A stretch of 64,000 nt of DNA, taken from JANXQG01 sp963775975 (lineage in GTDB: Bacteria > Planctomycetota > Planctomycetia > Pirellulales > Thermoguttaceae). The stretch lies in contig CAVZKX010000002.1 in assembly GCA_963775975.1 (NCBI GenBank), positions 4,092,001-4,156,000 on the forward strand, given 5' to 3'. Made by a program: the position numbers and the translations under genes. This document shows, one piece after another, positions 1 through 10,674 of the stretch (its first letter is position 1; each line of letters opens with the position of its first letter). The notes below the pieces were generated by a model. It searched no databases, had not been told where the DNA came from, and was given only the letters and a program-made list of their open reading frames with translations.

Positions 1-381
1 GAGCGGATCTATCTGCCGCGGGCCGTATCGCGGTACATTTCGCGGCTGGTGGCGGCGAGCCATCCGGGCAGCGCGGAGGCGACCGCCGAGGTATCGAAGT
101 ACGTCACGTACGGCGCCAGCCCGCGGGCGGCCATCGCGATTGCCGAGGCGGCGCGGGCCTGTGCGCTGATCGCCGGACGGCCGAGCGTCGGCTTCGAGGA
201 TGTCCGCACCGTCGCGGCCGCGGCGCTGAACCATCGACTTATTGTCAATTACAAGGCCCGCTTCGACCAGATCGGCCAGTTGGCCGTGGTGAAGGGCCTC
301 TTGGATTCGCTCGACGAAGCGGGGCTTAATCTGCCGGCCGACGTGCGGCTCGAAAAAGTGGGAGAGGAGGTCCCAGCGTGA
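1..381 (+). CDS. MoxR-family AAA+ ATPase, C-terminal part (cut by window edge)
   Basis: An open frame runs from the first base to the stop at 379-381, so the gene begins outside the window. The visible 126 residues are the C-terminal lid region of a MoxR ATPase: the motif YGASPRAAIAIAEAARACAL followed by V.FEDV and LNHRLIVNYKA is typical of the family's helical lid. The Walker motifs lie upstream and are not visible. MoxR proteins act as chaperone-like ATPases with VWA-domain partners; DUF58, BatA-like and VWA genes follow downstream, which fits. The stop overlaps the GTG start of the next gene by four bases, so the genes are probably co-transcribed. The family assignment is firm; the substrate is unknown. 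Confidence 0.88.
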   Translation, partial: ERIYLPRAVSRYISRLVAASHPGSAEATAEVSKYVTYGASPRAAIAIAEAARACALIAGRPSVGFEDVRTVAAAALNHRLIVNYKARFDQIGQLAVVKGLLDSLDEAGLNLPADVRLEKVGEEVPA

Positions 382-2303
382 ATCTTTACGTAGGGTGCGG
401 TCGAGTTGTACGAGACCCACCGCGAACCGAGGGAAGTGGTGGGTCTTCGCTGCGCTCGACGCCACCCTACGCTTGGTTTATCGGGCAGTTGATGCTGGTC
501 GGTATCATGCTCTTTCCAAACGAGGCGCTCGCGGTTGGCGGCATTGTCGCCAAGGTCGTTCCGCTGCCAAGCAACATCAGCAGCGGCCACGATAGCCTCC
601 ACCACGGCCGAGTTGAATACCGTGTGCAGCTCAAGAATACGACCAAGGAAGACCGCGTCGTGCATCTGCAAATTCCGGCGCCCAACTCTTACGGGCCTGA
701 TGCGGGCGTAGTTGTTTCTCGCACCGTGCCGATCGCCGCCGGGCAGGAGGCGACGGTTTCCCTTTTCCAGTTCCCTGAATTAAGCACGGGGACTTTGGAG
801 GTTCAAGTTGACGGGGTGTCGGATAAGGAAACGATAACGGCTGGCGCAATGGCGGCCGGATATTACGGCGGTCGCGGTTTCGGGAATGAATTGCCTGCCG
901 TCTTGTTGAGCCGATCGATTTCGGTGGACTTCTATAAGTCGATTGTAGCCGAGCCCGATCCGGTTGTGTCCGAGCCGGGCAGCTCCGGTTGGCCGGCGGG
1001 ACGGGCTGGGTCAGTCACGATAGAGCCAGATATCAATTTCTTCCACAGCGAACTTCCCGTGAGCCAATGGAGTCCCAACTGGCTCGGCTATTCCTGCTTC
1101 GACGCGGTCTTGCTTACCGCTAAGGACGTGGAGCAAATGCCGCCGGAAGTGCAATTGGCACTGCGGCGATACGTGGAATGCGGCGGAACGGTCTTAATTC
1201 ACGGGCGGAAAGTGCCCGCGGTCTTCTCCGAAAATGCCATCGACCGAGGCGGCAGTTACTACGTCGGACGAGGCCATGCCGCAGCCAGCGGCGCAAAGGA
1301 AGAGGCAAATTGGAATAAGCTGGCTCTAGCGCTCCACACTCTTTCGCTGCGGCAGAGTTACCAGTCCGGATATTCGCGACCCAGTGATCCTCGCCACCTG
1401 CTCGTTGCGCAGTCGCAAGTGCCGATCCGAGGGATGTTCGCCCTCGTGCTCTTGTTTGCCGTGGCCATTGGGCCGGCCAATCTCTGGCTCTTAAGTCGAT
1501 ACAAGCGGCGGATTTGGCTATGGTGGGACGTGCCGGCGATTTCCGTCCTCACTTGCATGGCGATTTTCGCCTATTCGGTCCTCTCCGAAGGCTGGAGCGG
1601 CCACGGGAAAACGGCCAGCATGACCTACCTCGACCAGCGCACTCATCGCGCCACGACCTTCGGTTACGCCTCGTACTATTGCCCCTTGACGCCCTCTTCC
1701 GGTCCGCACTTCGGCGCCGACACCAACGTGACGATGGTCGGTGACTCCCAATATGACCCATACGACCGGAGGCGAGGCAGCATCGAGGCCCGCTATGCGG
1801 ACTTCACGAGCGACCAGCACCTTACGACAGGCTGGGTTCGCGCCCGCGTGCCCGCTTATTTCCCCTTCTGCAAGAACGAAGATCGCCGCGAGCGGCTGAA
1901 CATCTCCATGAAAGGAAATGTTCCCTCGGTGGTTAATGCGCTCGGCTCGGATATCGATCGGCTTTATTGGGCAGACGCCTCCGGCAAGGTCTTTGTGTGC
2001 CGCGACATCGCTGCCGGTGCCGAAAAGTCGCTTGCAGCTTCGACCGAGACGCCCAATGTGCCGCCGGCTGAGGAACGTGCCATGCCGCACGACACCTTGG
2101 GAACGAGCTTCGGGGGCGATTTCTTCCCCGTCCTCGACCGCTACCAAACCGATCGTGCTCCGGCGCAATGGCTCGTGCCGGGCAGTTACATCGCGTATCT
2201 GAAGAAGTCGCCGTTCGTCGAGGCGAGCCTCGACGGTACGCCTTCCGAGGAGACGGTGGCCATCGTCTATGGCGTCTGCGAGGAGCAAGCCAATGGACGT
2301 TAG
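378..2303 (+). CDS. Membrane protein of unknown function with glutamine-amidotransferase-like region
   Basis: This 641-residue protein starts at GTG 378, which overlaps the MoxR stop (GTGA) and has a strong Shine-Dalgarno run (AGGAGG, 365-370) seven bases upstream. Residues about 4-31 are encoded by a palindromic repeat and look foreign. A hydrophobic segment at 33-46 is the likely signal or anchor. Around 241-276 the pattern DAVLLTAKDVE..PPEVQLALRRYVECGGTVLIHG resembles the amidotransferase-like domains found in planctomycete BatA/VWA proteins. Two membrane helices follow at about 352-372 and 388-404, then a C-terminal domain that is probably extracytoplasmic. No catalytic residues were recognised. 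Its place between MoxR and an ABC transporter suggests an envelope role. An alternative start at ATG 492 would bypass the repeat but lacks a comparable ribosome site. Confidence 0.75.
   Translation: MNLYVGCGRVVRDPPRTEGSGGSSLRSTPPYAWFIGQLMLVGIMLFPNEALAVGGIVAKVVPLPSNISSGHDSLHHGRVEYRVQLKNTTKEDRVVHLQIPAPNSYGPDAGVVVSRTVPIAAGQEATVSLFQFPELSTGTLEVQVDGVSDKETITAGAMAAGYYGGRGFGNELPAVLLSRSISVDFYKSIVAEPDPVVSEPGSSGWPAGRAGSVTIEPDINFFHSELPVSQWSPNWLGYSCFDAVLLTAKDVEQMPPEVQLALRRYVECGGTVLIHGRKVPAVFSENAIDRGGSYYVGRGHAAASGAKEEANWNKLALALHTLSLRQSYQSGYSRPSDPRHLLVAQSQVPIRGMFALVLLFAVAIGPANLWLLSRYKRRIWLWWDVPAISVLTCMAIFAYSVLSEGWSGHGKTASMTYLDQRTHRATTFGYASYYCPLTPSSGPHFGADTNVTMVGDSQYDPYDRRRGSIEARYADFTSDQHLTTGWVRARVPAYFPFCKNEDRRERLNISMKGNVPSVVNALGSDIDRLYWADASGKVFVCRDIAAGAEKSLAASTETPNVPPAEERAMPHDTLGTSFGGDFFPVLDRYQTDRAPAQWLVPGSYIAYLKKSPFVEASLDGTPSEETVAIVYGVCEEQANGR
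389..471. repeat. Palindromic repeat inside the 5' end of a coding region
   Basis: CGTAGGGTG (389-397) is matched by CACCCTACG (463-471), and GACCCACC (414-421) by GGTGGGTC (438-445), giving two nested perfect inverted repeats within 83 bp. It lies in frame between the start codon and the signal segment of the membrane protein gene, adding about 28 residues. It has the look of a mobile palindromic repeat. Confidence 0.8.
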
Positions 2304-3222
2304 CATCGTCAACCTCAAGCGGCATTTCGCCAACACCCGCGCGGTGGACGATATCAGTTTCAGTTTTTCGTCGGGCGACATTTTCGGTTTCGTCGGACCC
2401 AACGGCGCGGGCAAGACCACGACCATGCGCATCCTGGCCACCCTGGACGACCCCACCGAGGGCAACGCCTACGTCAACGGCGTCTCGCTCGTGGAAGATC
2501 CGGAGAAGGCCCGCTGCCTGGTCGGCTTCATGCCCGACAGCCTGCCCGCCCACCGCGACATGACCGTACACGACTATCTCGACTTCTTCGCGCGGGCATA
2601 CGGACTGCGCGGCACAAAGCGCCGGTCGGTCGTCGATTCCGTGGAAGAGTTCGCCAATCTCAAAGGGATTCGCGAGAAGCTGCTCAGGTCGCTATCCAAA
2701 GGCATGAAGCAGCGCGTGAGCTTCGCGCGGGCGCTGGTCCACGATCCTCCCGTGCTGGTTCTCGACGAACCGGCCGCCGGCCTCGACCCGCGGGCTCGCG
2801 TCGAACTCCGCGAGCTTTTGAAAGTGCTAGCCGACCGCGGCAAGGCGATTCTCATCAGCTCGCACATCCTCACCGAACTGGCGGAGATCTGCAACGGCGC
2901 GGTAATCATCGAGCATGGCAAAATCCTCCGCGCCGGTCCGATGTCGACCATCCTCAGCGGGGAGTCGCCGCATCGGTTGGTCGTCGTTCGCGCGGCAGGC
3001 GGAAGTGATGCTCTGCAGCGGGAACTGCTGCAAACGCCCGCGGTCTGCGAGGTTCGTGCGGCGGGCGACGCGGTCGAATTCCGCCTCGACGGCGGCGACG
3101 ACGTGCAAAGCTCGATTCTCGCGCACCTAATCGGCAAGGGGTTCCAGGTCATCGAGTACCACCAGCGCCAGATCGATCTGGAGGAGGTCTTCATGACCGT
3201 GACCAAGGGAGAAGTGACGTGA
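2293..3222 (+). CDS. ABC transporter ATP-binding protein
   Basis: The 309-residue protein starts at ATG 2293, preceded by AGGAG (2281-2285) at seven bases, and overlaps the end of the previous gene by 11 bases. Walker A is GPNGAGKTTT (about residues 35-44), the signature is a variant LSKGMKQR (about 134-141) and Walker B is VLVLDEPAAGLD (about 154-165), followed by the switch histidine in LISSHIL. Length and the C-terminal extension resemble the CcmA/NatA-type ATPases of ABC-2 exporters. The permease follows with a GTGA overlap, so the two form one exporter. It is an upstream codon-rich start (2269) that I reject because the ribosome site favours 2293. The substrate cannot be told from sequence. 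Confidence 0.93.
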   Translation: MDVSIVNLKRHFANTRAVDDISFSFSSGDIFGFVGPNGAGKTTTMRILATLDDPTEGNAYVNGVSLVEDPEKARCLVGFMPDSLPAHRDMTVHDYLDFFARAYGLRGTKRRSVVDSVEEFANLKGIREKLLRSLSKGMKQRVSFARALVHDPPVLVLDEPAAGLDPRARVELRELLKVLADRGKAILISSHILTELAEICNGAVIIEHGKILRAGPMSTILSGESPHRLVVVRAAGGSDALQRELLQTPAVCEVRAAGDAVEFRLDGGDDVQSSILAHLIGKGFQVIEYHQRQIDLEEVFMTVTKGEVT

Positions 3223-4700
3223 AGACGCTGATTGCGCGGGCCGGGACCGGCGATTGGGTGAACGCAGTGGCAGTCAAGGAGTTTCGCCAGGCTGTGCGAA
3301 GCCGCTGGGTGATCGCGATTTTGATGCTCTTCCTGCTGGTCAATGTGATGTTCGTGGGAAGTTACCTGGCCCTTTCCACCGATGCGGCGACGAACGCCCG
3401 AGCCGGACATACGACCCTGGCCACGCTGCTCGGCATCCTGATGGTAACATGCGTCGGCTTTGTCCCGCTCTACTCCGGCCTTCGCCTCTCGCTGGAACGC
3501 AACGATTCGAACATCGACCTCTTGTTCATCACGACGATTCGCCCCGCGGCGATTGTCCGCGGCAAATACCTGTCGGCCATGGCCCTTACGCTGCTCATCT
3601 TCAGCGCGTGCATGCCGTTCATGGTGCTCACGTATCTGCTGGGCGGCGTCGACGTGCCGACGATACTCTTCCTGCTTGCCGCGGGATTTGCGGCGTGCGC
3701 GGTGGCCAACGCCGTGGGGATTTTTGCCGGCTCCGTATCTGGTTCGTGGCTCTTCCGCGGACTGGCGGCTATCGCAAGCATCATAGTCCTCTGCTACCTT
3801 GCCGGCGGCACCATCGCGATGCTCGGCGAGATGCTCGTTCGCGGGCTGGGAATCGCCGCGGCCACCGCAGGACAGTTCTGGAGCACCGTCGGAACGGTGG
3901 TTTTCATGGCGGGCCTGACGATCGGCCTCTTCTACGTCCTTTCCGTGGCCTTGTTGAGCCCCGTTCTCGCCAATCGGATGCTTGTGCCGCGGATTTATCT
4001 CATCGTGAGTTGGATTGCGACGGGCAGCGTCATGGCCATCTGGAGCTGGCACGAGCATGACGCCACTCCAATAATGGTTTGGATGGTCGGCGGCGGCATC
4101 GTATGGATGATTATCGCCGTGGCGGCGATGGGCGAGCGCGATAGGTGGACATCGCGCGTCCGTCGCAGCATCCCTCGCAATCTGCTCTCACGAGTCTTTG
4201 CCTTCCTGCTTTACACCGGTTCGGCAGGCGGAGTAATGCTTTCGACGATCATGTTCGCGGCGACTGTCGGCGCCACCTATTGTATTTGCAAACTGTTTTA
4301 CTTGAGCCATGCCATGGGGCGCGACTCGCTCGATGAGGTGGTAACCAACTTGTCGATCGTATTTGGATACATATTGTGCTATTGCCTGACCACGGCCTTT
4401 CTGCGCATCACCCTGTTCCGCCGCCTTCCCACCGCGACGCTCTCCGTCATAACCGTGATCGTCGCCGGCTTCGCCATGATCGTGCCCTTCATCATCGGTT
4501 TCTTTGTTGGGGCGAACATGTCGCGTTCCGCGTCATGGTACATGCTGGCCAGTCCCATGGTGCTGACAACCTACGATCAGTCCGCCAGCGCGATGGCAGG
4601 CCCCTTCGTATTAGGATGGCTTGCCTTGGGCATTGTGTTGAGCTCACGATGGGCGTCCGGGCAATGGCGGCATTTCATTCCCCTTGAGAAGACGCCGTGA
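3219..4700 (+). CDS. ABC-2 type transporter permease
   Basis: This 493-residue protein begins at GTG 3219, overlapping the ATPase stop by four bases, with AGGGAG about seven bases upstream. The N-terminus NAVAVKEFRQAVRSRWV followed by a long hydrophobic helix (about residues 30-52) is the classic ABC-2 permease entry. Roughly ten to twelve hydrophobic segments cover the rest. It pairs with the ATPase just upstream. In a 47-bp gap after the stop there are two small hairpins (ATGCC/GGCAT at 4708-4723 and CTCAGG/CCTGAG at 4726-4738), without a T-tract. ABC-2 modules are often found beside MoxR/DUF58 genes, so an envelope export role is inferred. Confidence 0.88.
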   Translation: MKTLIARAGTGDWVNAVAVKEFRQAVRSRWVIAILMLFLLVNVMFVGSYLALSTDAATNARAGHTTLATLLGILMVTCVGFVPLYSGLRLSLERNDSNIDLLFITTIRPAAIVRGKYLSAMALTLLIFSACMPFMVLTYLLGGVDVPTILFLLAAGFAACAVANAVGIFAGSVSGSWLFRGLAAIASIIVLCYLAGGTIAMLGEMLVRGLGIAAATAGQFWSTVGTVVFMAGLTIGLFYVLSVALLSPVLANRMLVPRIYLIVSWIATGSVMAIWSWHEHDATPIMVWMVGGGIVWMIIAVAAMGERDRWTSRVRRSIPRNLLSRVFAFLLYTGSAGGVMLSTIMFAATVGATYCICKLFYLSHAMGRDSLDEVVTNLSIVFGYILCYCLTTAFLRITLFRRLPTATLSVITVIVAGFAMIVPFIIGFFVGANMSRSASWYMLASPMVLTTYDQSASAMAGPFVLGWLALGIVLSSRWASGQWRHFIPLEKTP

Positions 4701-4747
4701 GGGTTTGATGCCTTCCACGGCATTCCTCAGGTCCTGAGCCTTGTGAC

Positions 4748-5613
4748 ATGACCCCGTCCCTCGACCCATTCATCGCCGAAGGCCGGATGGCCGCCTCGCG
4801 TTACGGGTTGGCCGCGCCGCGCCGCGCGCCCAGGGCACGGCCGGCTCGCAATTCGGACGCCTGGCGGGCGAAAGCATGGAGTTCATGGACCATCGAGAAT
4901 ATCAGCCGGGCGACGACCTGCGGCGGCTCGATTGGGCGGCCTACGCGCGGAGCGACAAGATGATCATTAAGCTGTACCGCCACGAGGTCTCGCCGCACCT
5001 CGACCTGCTTGTGGACGGCTCGCGCTCGATGGCCCTGCCGGGCACGGAAAAGGCCCGTGCAACGGCGGCACTCGCCGCGGCCGTCCTCACGGCGGCCGAC
5101 AACGCAGGCTACACCCGCCGGGCGTATGTCACCGGCCGCGGTTGCCGGCCGATCATGGTCGATCGGTCGCCCGACGCCTGGCACGACTGGTCGCTCGATG
5201 CCGTGGAAAGCCCAGCCGAGTCGTTGCGTTCGCAGCCGCCCGCCTGGCGGCGCTGGGGCATGCGAGTGATCATAAGCGACCTGCTCTGGCTGGGCGACCC
5301 GATGGAAGTGCTCTCGGCGCTCGCGGAGTCCTCGTCGGCGGTTTACGTTCTCCAGGTGTTGGCCGCGGACGATGTTTTTCCGCCGCACAAAGGGAACCAC
5401 CGGCTTGTCGATAGCGAGAACGATAACGCCGAAGAGCTTTTCCTTGACGCCAGGGCCGTCGCGCACTATCGCGACAGGCTCCAGCGGCATTGCGAGAACT
5501 GGCAGCAGGCCGCGCGGCAGACCGGCGCGGTCTTCTTGCCGTTGGTCGCCGAGGAAATCTGCCGTAACTGGGACTTATCGCCACTCGTCGAGGCGGGGAT
5601 GTTGACGCTATGA
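4748..5613 (+). CDS. DUF58 domain protein (one frame break near 4829)
   Basis: The first frame (from ATG 4748) encodes DPFIAEGRMAASRYGLAAPRRA. The frame that ends at 5613 encodes GSQFGRLAGESMEF then MDHREYQPGDDLRRLDW. In intact DUF58 proteins these blocks are continuous, so about one base is missing in the GC-rich run near 4829. Repaired length is 288 residues. HREYQPGDDLRRLDWAAYARSD is the family core, and LLVDGSRSM is the degenerate VWA metal-site-like motif. DUF58 proteins are partners of MoxR ATPases. The stop overlaps the next start (ATGA). The ribosome site before 4748 is weak. A sequencing error is more likely than a pseudogene because both halves are fully conserved. Confidence 0.85.
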
Positions 5614-7399
5614 TCTTCAGCTTGCCGTGGATGTTGCTGGGGCTGACCGCGTTGCCGGCGGTGGCGGCCGTCTATTGGTTTCGCAGCCGCTCGCGGCGAG
5701 CCGTCGTTTCCAACCTGGCGTTCTGGATCGATCCGCGGACGCCGAGGCAAGGCGGGCGAATTCTCCATCGCATGCAAACGCCGCTCACGCTGCTGCTGGA
5801 ATTGCTGGCGATAGCCGCGCTCGTGCTGGCGGCCGCCGGCCCGGCCTTAGTGCGGCATGATCTCGTACGGCCGCTTGCGATTGTGCTCGACGATTCTTAT
5901 TCCATGCTGGCCAAGCACGACGAAAAGTCGGATTCCTCTCGCCAGCGCGCGGCGGCGGCGCTGGCCGATTTGCTGAAAAGCGGAGATTATCTACCCCGCT
6001 TTGTCCTTGCGGACGCAAAACCGCGTCTGGCCGGCGAATGGAGCCGCGACAATTCCTCCGCCGGGCTCTCTGAAGTCCTCAAGCAATGGGCCTGCCAGAG
6101 CCCCGCCGCCGACCTGAATGAGGCCACGGGCCTGGCGGCCGAAGTCGGCGGCCCGACCGCGCGGATCCTCGTCCTTACGAACCGCGCCCCGCCGCGCCGA
6201 TCGAAGGCGGCCAGGTTGAATGGTGGGCATTTGGCGAGCCGCTCCCCAATCTTGCCTTCACCGCCGCCACGCGTACCCAGTCCGGCGACAAGGAACGTGT
6301 CTTGCTGGAAGTGGCGAACCTCTCGGACTCCGCGGGCAAGGGAGAGCTGACCATCGAGGGCGGCAATCTCGCCGCGGGCCGAACCAGCAGCCTGGATCTT
6401 GCCGCCGGCGCCGCCCGACAGCACTTTCTCGATCTGCCGGCCGGCGCGCCGCCTCTTCGCGCGACGCTCAGCCCCGACGCCCTCGATATCGACAACCATA
6501 TCGTGCTCCTTCCCGCCCCGAACCGCCTGCTTCGCGTGCGGATCGATCTGGCTGACGCCAAGCTGCGGCAGGCGGTTGCCCGGGCGCTGGCGGCCACCGA
6601 CGAGACGCTTGAGGCGGACGACCAGGCGGACCTCGTAGTTACCGATCGCGGCGGCGACTTCGCGGGTGAGTCGTGGCGAATCGAAATCCTTCCGGCCATG
6701 GAGGCGGAGGCCTACGCCGGACCATTCGTCATCAACCATAATCATCCGTTAGCACAAGGGCTGTCGCTGACCAACACGATCTGGTCGGCCGCGCCGCAAG
6801 CTTCCCCCGCCGGGACGCCCATCATTACCGCTGGCAACGTGCCACTGCTTGCCGAGAGCGAGGACTCCGCCGGCCGGAGAAGGCTGCAAATGAGCTTTGC
6901 ACCGGCAGCTTCGAACTTGCAGGATATGCCCGACTGGCCAATCCTCTTCGCAAATATCGTCAAATGGCGTCGCGCTGGCCTGCCCGGCGTGCTCGCGCCC
7001 AATGTCCGCCTGGGCGAAACGGTGGTCGTCGCGCTTGCCGGAAACTCGACTGCCGGTGAAATCAAGGAAATCGAAGTCGTGTCGCCCGACAAAACGTCTC
7101 GGAAAGTGCCGGTTCGCGGCCGTCGCGCGGCGGTGGAGGCCGATCGTGCGGGGGTTTACGAAGTCGATGCCAGCAACCCGCTCGCTGGCGGCAAATGGCA
7201 GTTCGCGGCCAACGTGCTCTTTCGCGAGACATCAAATTTGACCGCGTGCCAGACCGGCCGCTGGGGCAATTGGAACCGCACGGCGACTTACCAGGATCAG
7301 GAGCTTGCCCTCGGCTGGATATTTCTCTTGGCTGCGGCCGCGCTCTTGACGGGCCACGCGGCTCTGGTCGCCCAATCCAGCGGAGGCCGCGGGACATGA
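5610..7399 (+). CDS. BatA-like membrane protein with VWA fold (one frame break near 6190)
   Basis: ATG 5610 overlaps the DUF58 stop. The N-terminus has two membrane helices (about residues 4-20 and 58-77) flanking the BatA-type pattern SNLAFWIDPRTP, then a VWA-like segment starting IVLDDSYSML, which keeps D.SYS. At about 6190 the reading frame changes: the first frame runs out into arginine/proline-rich noise, while the other gives APIEGGQVEWWAFGEPLPN and continues to 7399. One missing base in the CCCCGCCGCGCC run restores a 596-residue protein. The C-terminal helix at 7312-7365 (LGWIFLLAAAALLTGHAALV) anchors it. By family it should work with MoxR and DUF58 in the inner membrane; its client is unknown. 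Confidence 0.8.
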
Positions 7400-10253
7400 C
7401 GCTTGGCGATCCCTTCTGGCTGGTCCTGGCGATTCCGTTGGCGATGTCGCTCTGGTGGTGGCGGCTTCCCTCGCGGGCGATACTCGTCCTGAGAGCCGCG
7501 GCCTTGGTCCTGCTCGTCCTTGCCTTGTGCAAGTTGAGCGTGCGCCTCTCGGTTCATAGCGGCGCTACGATCCTCGTAATGGACCGAAGTCTTTCCATGC
7601 CAGAGGAGAGCGCGGCGGCGCAGAAGGAGGCGGCTGACATTGTTCACGCCGCCATGCCTGACGGCGACCGCCTGGGAGTCATTTCCTTCGGCGAGACCGC
7701 CGCCGTCGAGCAAGCGCCGCAGTCGGGCAAGTTCGCCGGCTTCACCGCGGAGGTGGGCCGCGAAGCCTCGCAACTCGCCGACGCGCTCGATCTGGCCGCG
7801 TCGCTCATTCCGTCCGGCGATTCGGGCCGGGTCCTCGTCCTCTCTGACGGCCGCTGGACTGGCCGCGACATCTCCGCCGCGGCCGCGCGCGCGGCGGCGC
7901 AGGGTGTAGCCATCGACTACCGCGTCATGGAGCGGTCGCGGGCGGGCGATCTGGCCGTCGAGTCGCTCCAAGGGCCTCAGAGCGTGTTGCCCGGCGAGTC
8001 GTTCATGATCACCGCCTGGATCGATTCACCGCTCAAGCAGAAGGTCACTTACGAGTTGCATCGCGGCCAGCAGACGATCTCTCGCGGCACGCAAGAAGTT
8101 CCCGCGGGCACAAGCCGCCTGATTTTCCGCGATACGGCCGGCGCAGCATCCGGACATAGCGTCGGCGTGGCTGAATACTCATTGCATGTCGCCGGCAACG
8201 GCGCCGATCCCGTGCCCGAGAACAACACCGCCCGGATGCTCGTGGGCGTCCGCACGGCCAAGCCGCTGCTTTGCGTCACGCCATCCGGGCGGTCCGGCCT
8301 GTCGGTCTTGTTGGCAAAGGGAGGCATTAACGTCAAGGCCGTGCCCGCCTCGGAGTGCAATTGGACGCTCGAGGAACTCGCCGGCTGTTCGGGTGTATTA
8401 TTGGAAAACACGCCGACTAGCCTGGTGGGCCAGATCGGCATGGAAAACCTCGCCGCCTGGGTGACGCGCAGCGGCGGCGGCCTGATGATTACCGGCGGCA
8501 AGGATTCCTACGGCCAGGGCGGCTATTACAAGAGCCCGCTCGAACCGATCATGCCGGTTTCGATGGAGCTGCGTCGCGAGCATCGCAAACTTTCGGTGGC
8601 CATCGTCGTTGCGCTCGACCGCAGCGGCAGCATGGCGATGCCGGCGGAAGGCGGACGGGCAAAGATCGATCTCGCCGACCTCGCCACCGCCGAGGTGATC
8701 GATATGCTGAATGCAAGGGACCAGTTTAGCTGCATTGCCGTAGATACCATTCCCCACACCATCGTTCCGCTCTCCGATGTGACCGACAAGGCCGGCATGA
8801 AGGCCCCCGTCTTGCGGATCGACTCAGCCGGCGGCGGAATCTTTATCTATGTTGCCCTGGCGGAAGCCGCCCGCATCATCGCCCCGGCCGAGGCGGGCAC
8901 GAAGCACATCATCCTCTTCTCCGACGCCGCCGACGCCGAAGAGCCGGGCGACTACAAGACCCTCGTCGCCAAGATCGCGAAGGCCGGCATCACGGTCAGC
9001 GTCGTCGGCCTGGGCACGGAAAAGGACTGCGACGCCAATCTGCTCAAGGACATCGCCAAACGGGGCGGAGGGCAGTGCATGTTCACCAACATTGCCAAGG
9101 AACTGCCGCGGTTGTTCGCCCAGGATACGTTCCTTATCGCTCGCAGCGCGTTCTTGGAGGACCCCGTCGCCGTTCGTTCGACCGGCGGCCTATCCACCAT
9201 CACGCGGCAATCGCTTGGCGAGTTTCCCAAGATCGGCGGCTATAACCTCTGCTACTTGCGGCCCACCGCGAACCTGGCCGTGGTTTCCAGCGATGAGAAT
9301 CGCGCCCCCGTCCTTTCCGCCTGGCAGGCCGGCCTGGGGCGCGTGCTCTGCTACATGGGCGAGGCCGACGGCAAATACACGGCGCGATCGCCGGCTGGAA
9401 AAATGCCGGTGAGTTCTTCTCGTCGCTGGCCCGCTGGACGTCCGGCCGGCCGGGCGAGCTCGGCCGAGGCGCGGTTCCCACGCAAGAAATGCGAAACGGC
9501 GTCTGCCGCGTCGAGCTGCACCTCGATCCAGCCCGGCAATCGAATCCTTTCACCGCCATGCCGTCGCTGACGACGCTTTTCGCGCGGCCGGGCGAGTCGG
9601 CCGCGGCGAAATCGACCGTGATGCAATGGTCGTCGGCCGATACCTTGCTCGCCGAAATCCCGCTCAACGGGAGCCAGACGGCGCTGCCGACGATCGACGC
9701 GCCGGGACTCGGCCAATCGACGCTGACTCCCATGTGTTTGCCCTACTCGCCGGAATACCGGCCGCCTGCGATCAGCGAGGGTGCCCGCGCCTTGGAGCGG
9801 CTCGCGTCCGCGACGGGCGGCGTCGAGCGGCTGAATCTGGCCAACGTCTGGAAAGACATCCCCCGCCAGCCGCGATTTATTTCGACCGCGCCTTATCTGC
9901 TGTTGGCGGTTGTATTGCTGTTTCTACTAGAAGTCATCGAGCGGCGGACTGGGCTCTTCTCATCCTTCCGTTTCCATCCGCGGCTGCTGCGACTCCTTCC
10001 GATCTGGGCATCCCGATCCCGTCGCAGCCGGCCGGCCGCGGCGGGTAGTCCAGCGGCGCGAAAGCCAACGGTCCAGCCAGCCAGTTTCCCCGCGGGAAAA
10101 CTCTCTGAACCGTCGCCAGCGAATGCTGCGAAGCCCGAAACACCGGCGCAAATGCCCAAGAAAGAAGCGAAGGAACCGACAACCGACACCAGTATGCTCG
10201 ACGCCTTAGCCCACGCCCAAGAGCGCGCTAGAAAGCGGACCGAACGAAAGTAG
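7396..10253 (+). CDS. Membrane protein with two VWA domains (one frame break near 9382)
   Basis: ATG 7396 overlaps the BatA-like stop (ATGA). Repaired length is 952 residues. Two N-terminal helices lead to a first VWA metal site MDRSLSM (D at about 63), an amidotransferase-like region (about 290-380, ending GGGLMITGG), and a second VWA domain with a complete D.S.S site ALDRSGSM (D at about 408). A C-terminal membrane helix lies at about 834-850 and is followed by a charged, proline-rich cytoplasmic tail. Near 9382 the frame shifts: adding one G gives YTGAIAGWKNAGEFFSSLAR and joins the downstream frame that ends at 10253. It closes the first MoxR-DUF58-BatA cluster. Confidence 0.82.
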
Positions 10254-10667
10254 TTGGCTCGTCGTTTCCGCACCGGTATCGGAGTCGGAGGCGAGAAGCC
10301 GGCGGCCGAAGATGCGATTTTGCTCCCCTCGCCTTCCGGGAGAGGGGCCGGGGACCGAAGTCAGCGGAGAGAGTTCGATTCGTAATCGCTCACCGGTAGC
10401 CACCAGAGCACTTTCGAACAAGTGCCTATCCGAGACCTCGGCCGTAGAGGCGGCGTCCCGCCGCTTTTTCCAAGCGGCAGCCGGAAGCATTGTCCTGGGC
10501 CAGCAATTTGATCAGCCGGACGAATCACGCCGCTATCAACGACGGCAATAATGAATTGTCGCCTTCCCGAAATCTGGAACGCGCAAGCCTGACCCGGATG
10601 CGCCCCAAAGGAAAAAGACGAATGAACAATGTTCAATGCACAATGCAACTTGCACATTGAAAACTGA
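10254..10667. other. Gene-free region with small hairpins
   Basis: No convincing gene. It holds a CCCCTC/GAGGGG hairpin in a run of the form cccctcgccttccgggagag (about 10323-10346), a GGCGGC/GCCGCC hairpin near 10447-10463, and the palindromic repeat at 10619-10674. The genes on both sides run into it from opposite directions, so it is a convergent gap and any of these hairpins could terminate transcription. Confidence 0.5.
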
Positions 10668-10674
10668 TCATTCG
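10619..10674. repeat. Palindromic AATG-word repeat
   Basis: CGAATGA (10619-10625) pairs with TCATTCG (10668-10674), and the interior is built of the words CAATG / CATTG in opposite orientations. The repeat covers the stop codon of the gloVer protein gene, so it may serve as its terminator. Similar words occur at 45317-45359. Confidence 0.65.

Noticed and set aside
2574..4058. Minus-strand open frame of 494 codons opposite the ABC genes
   Set aside because: Histidine/arginine-rich antisense translation of the well-supported ATPase and permease.
4700..4747. Rho-independent terminator after the ABC permease
   Set aside because: The two hairpins are short and no T-tract follows; the cluster is likely to read through into DUF58.
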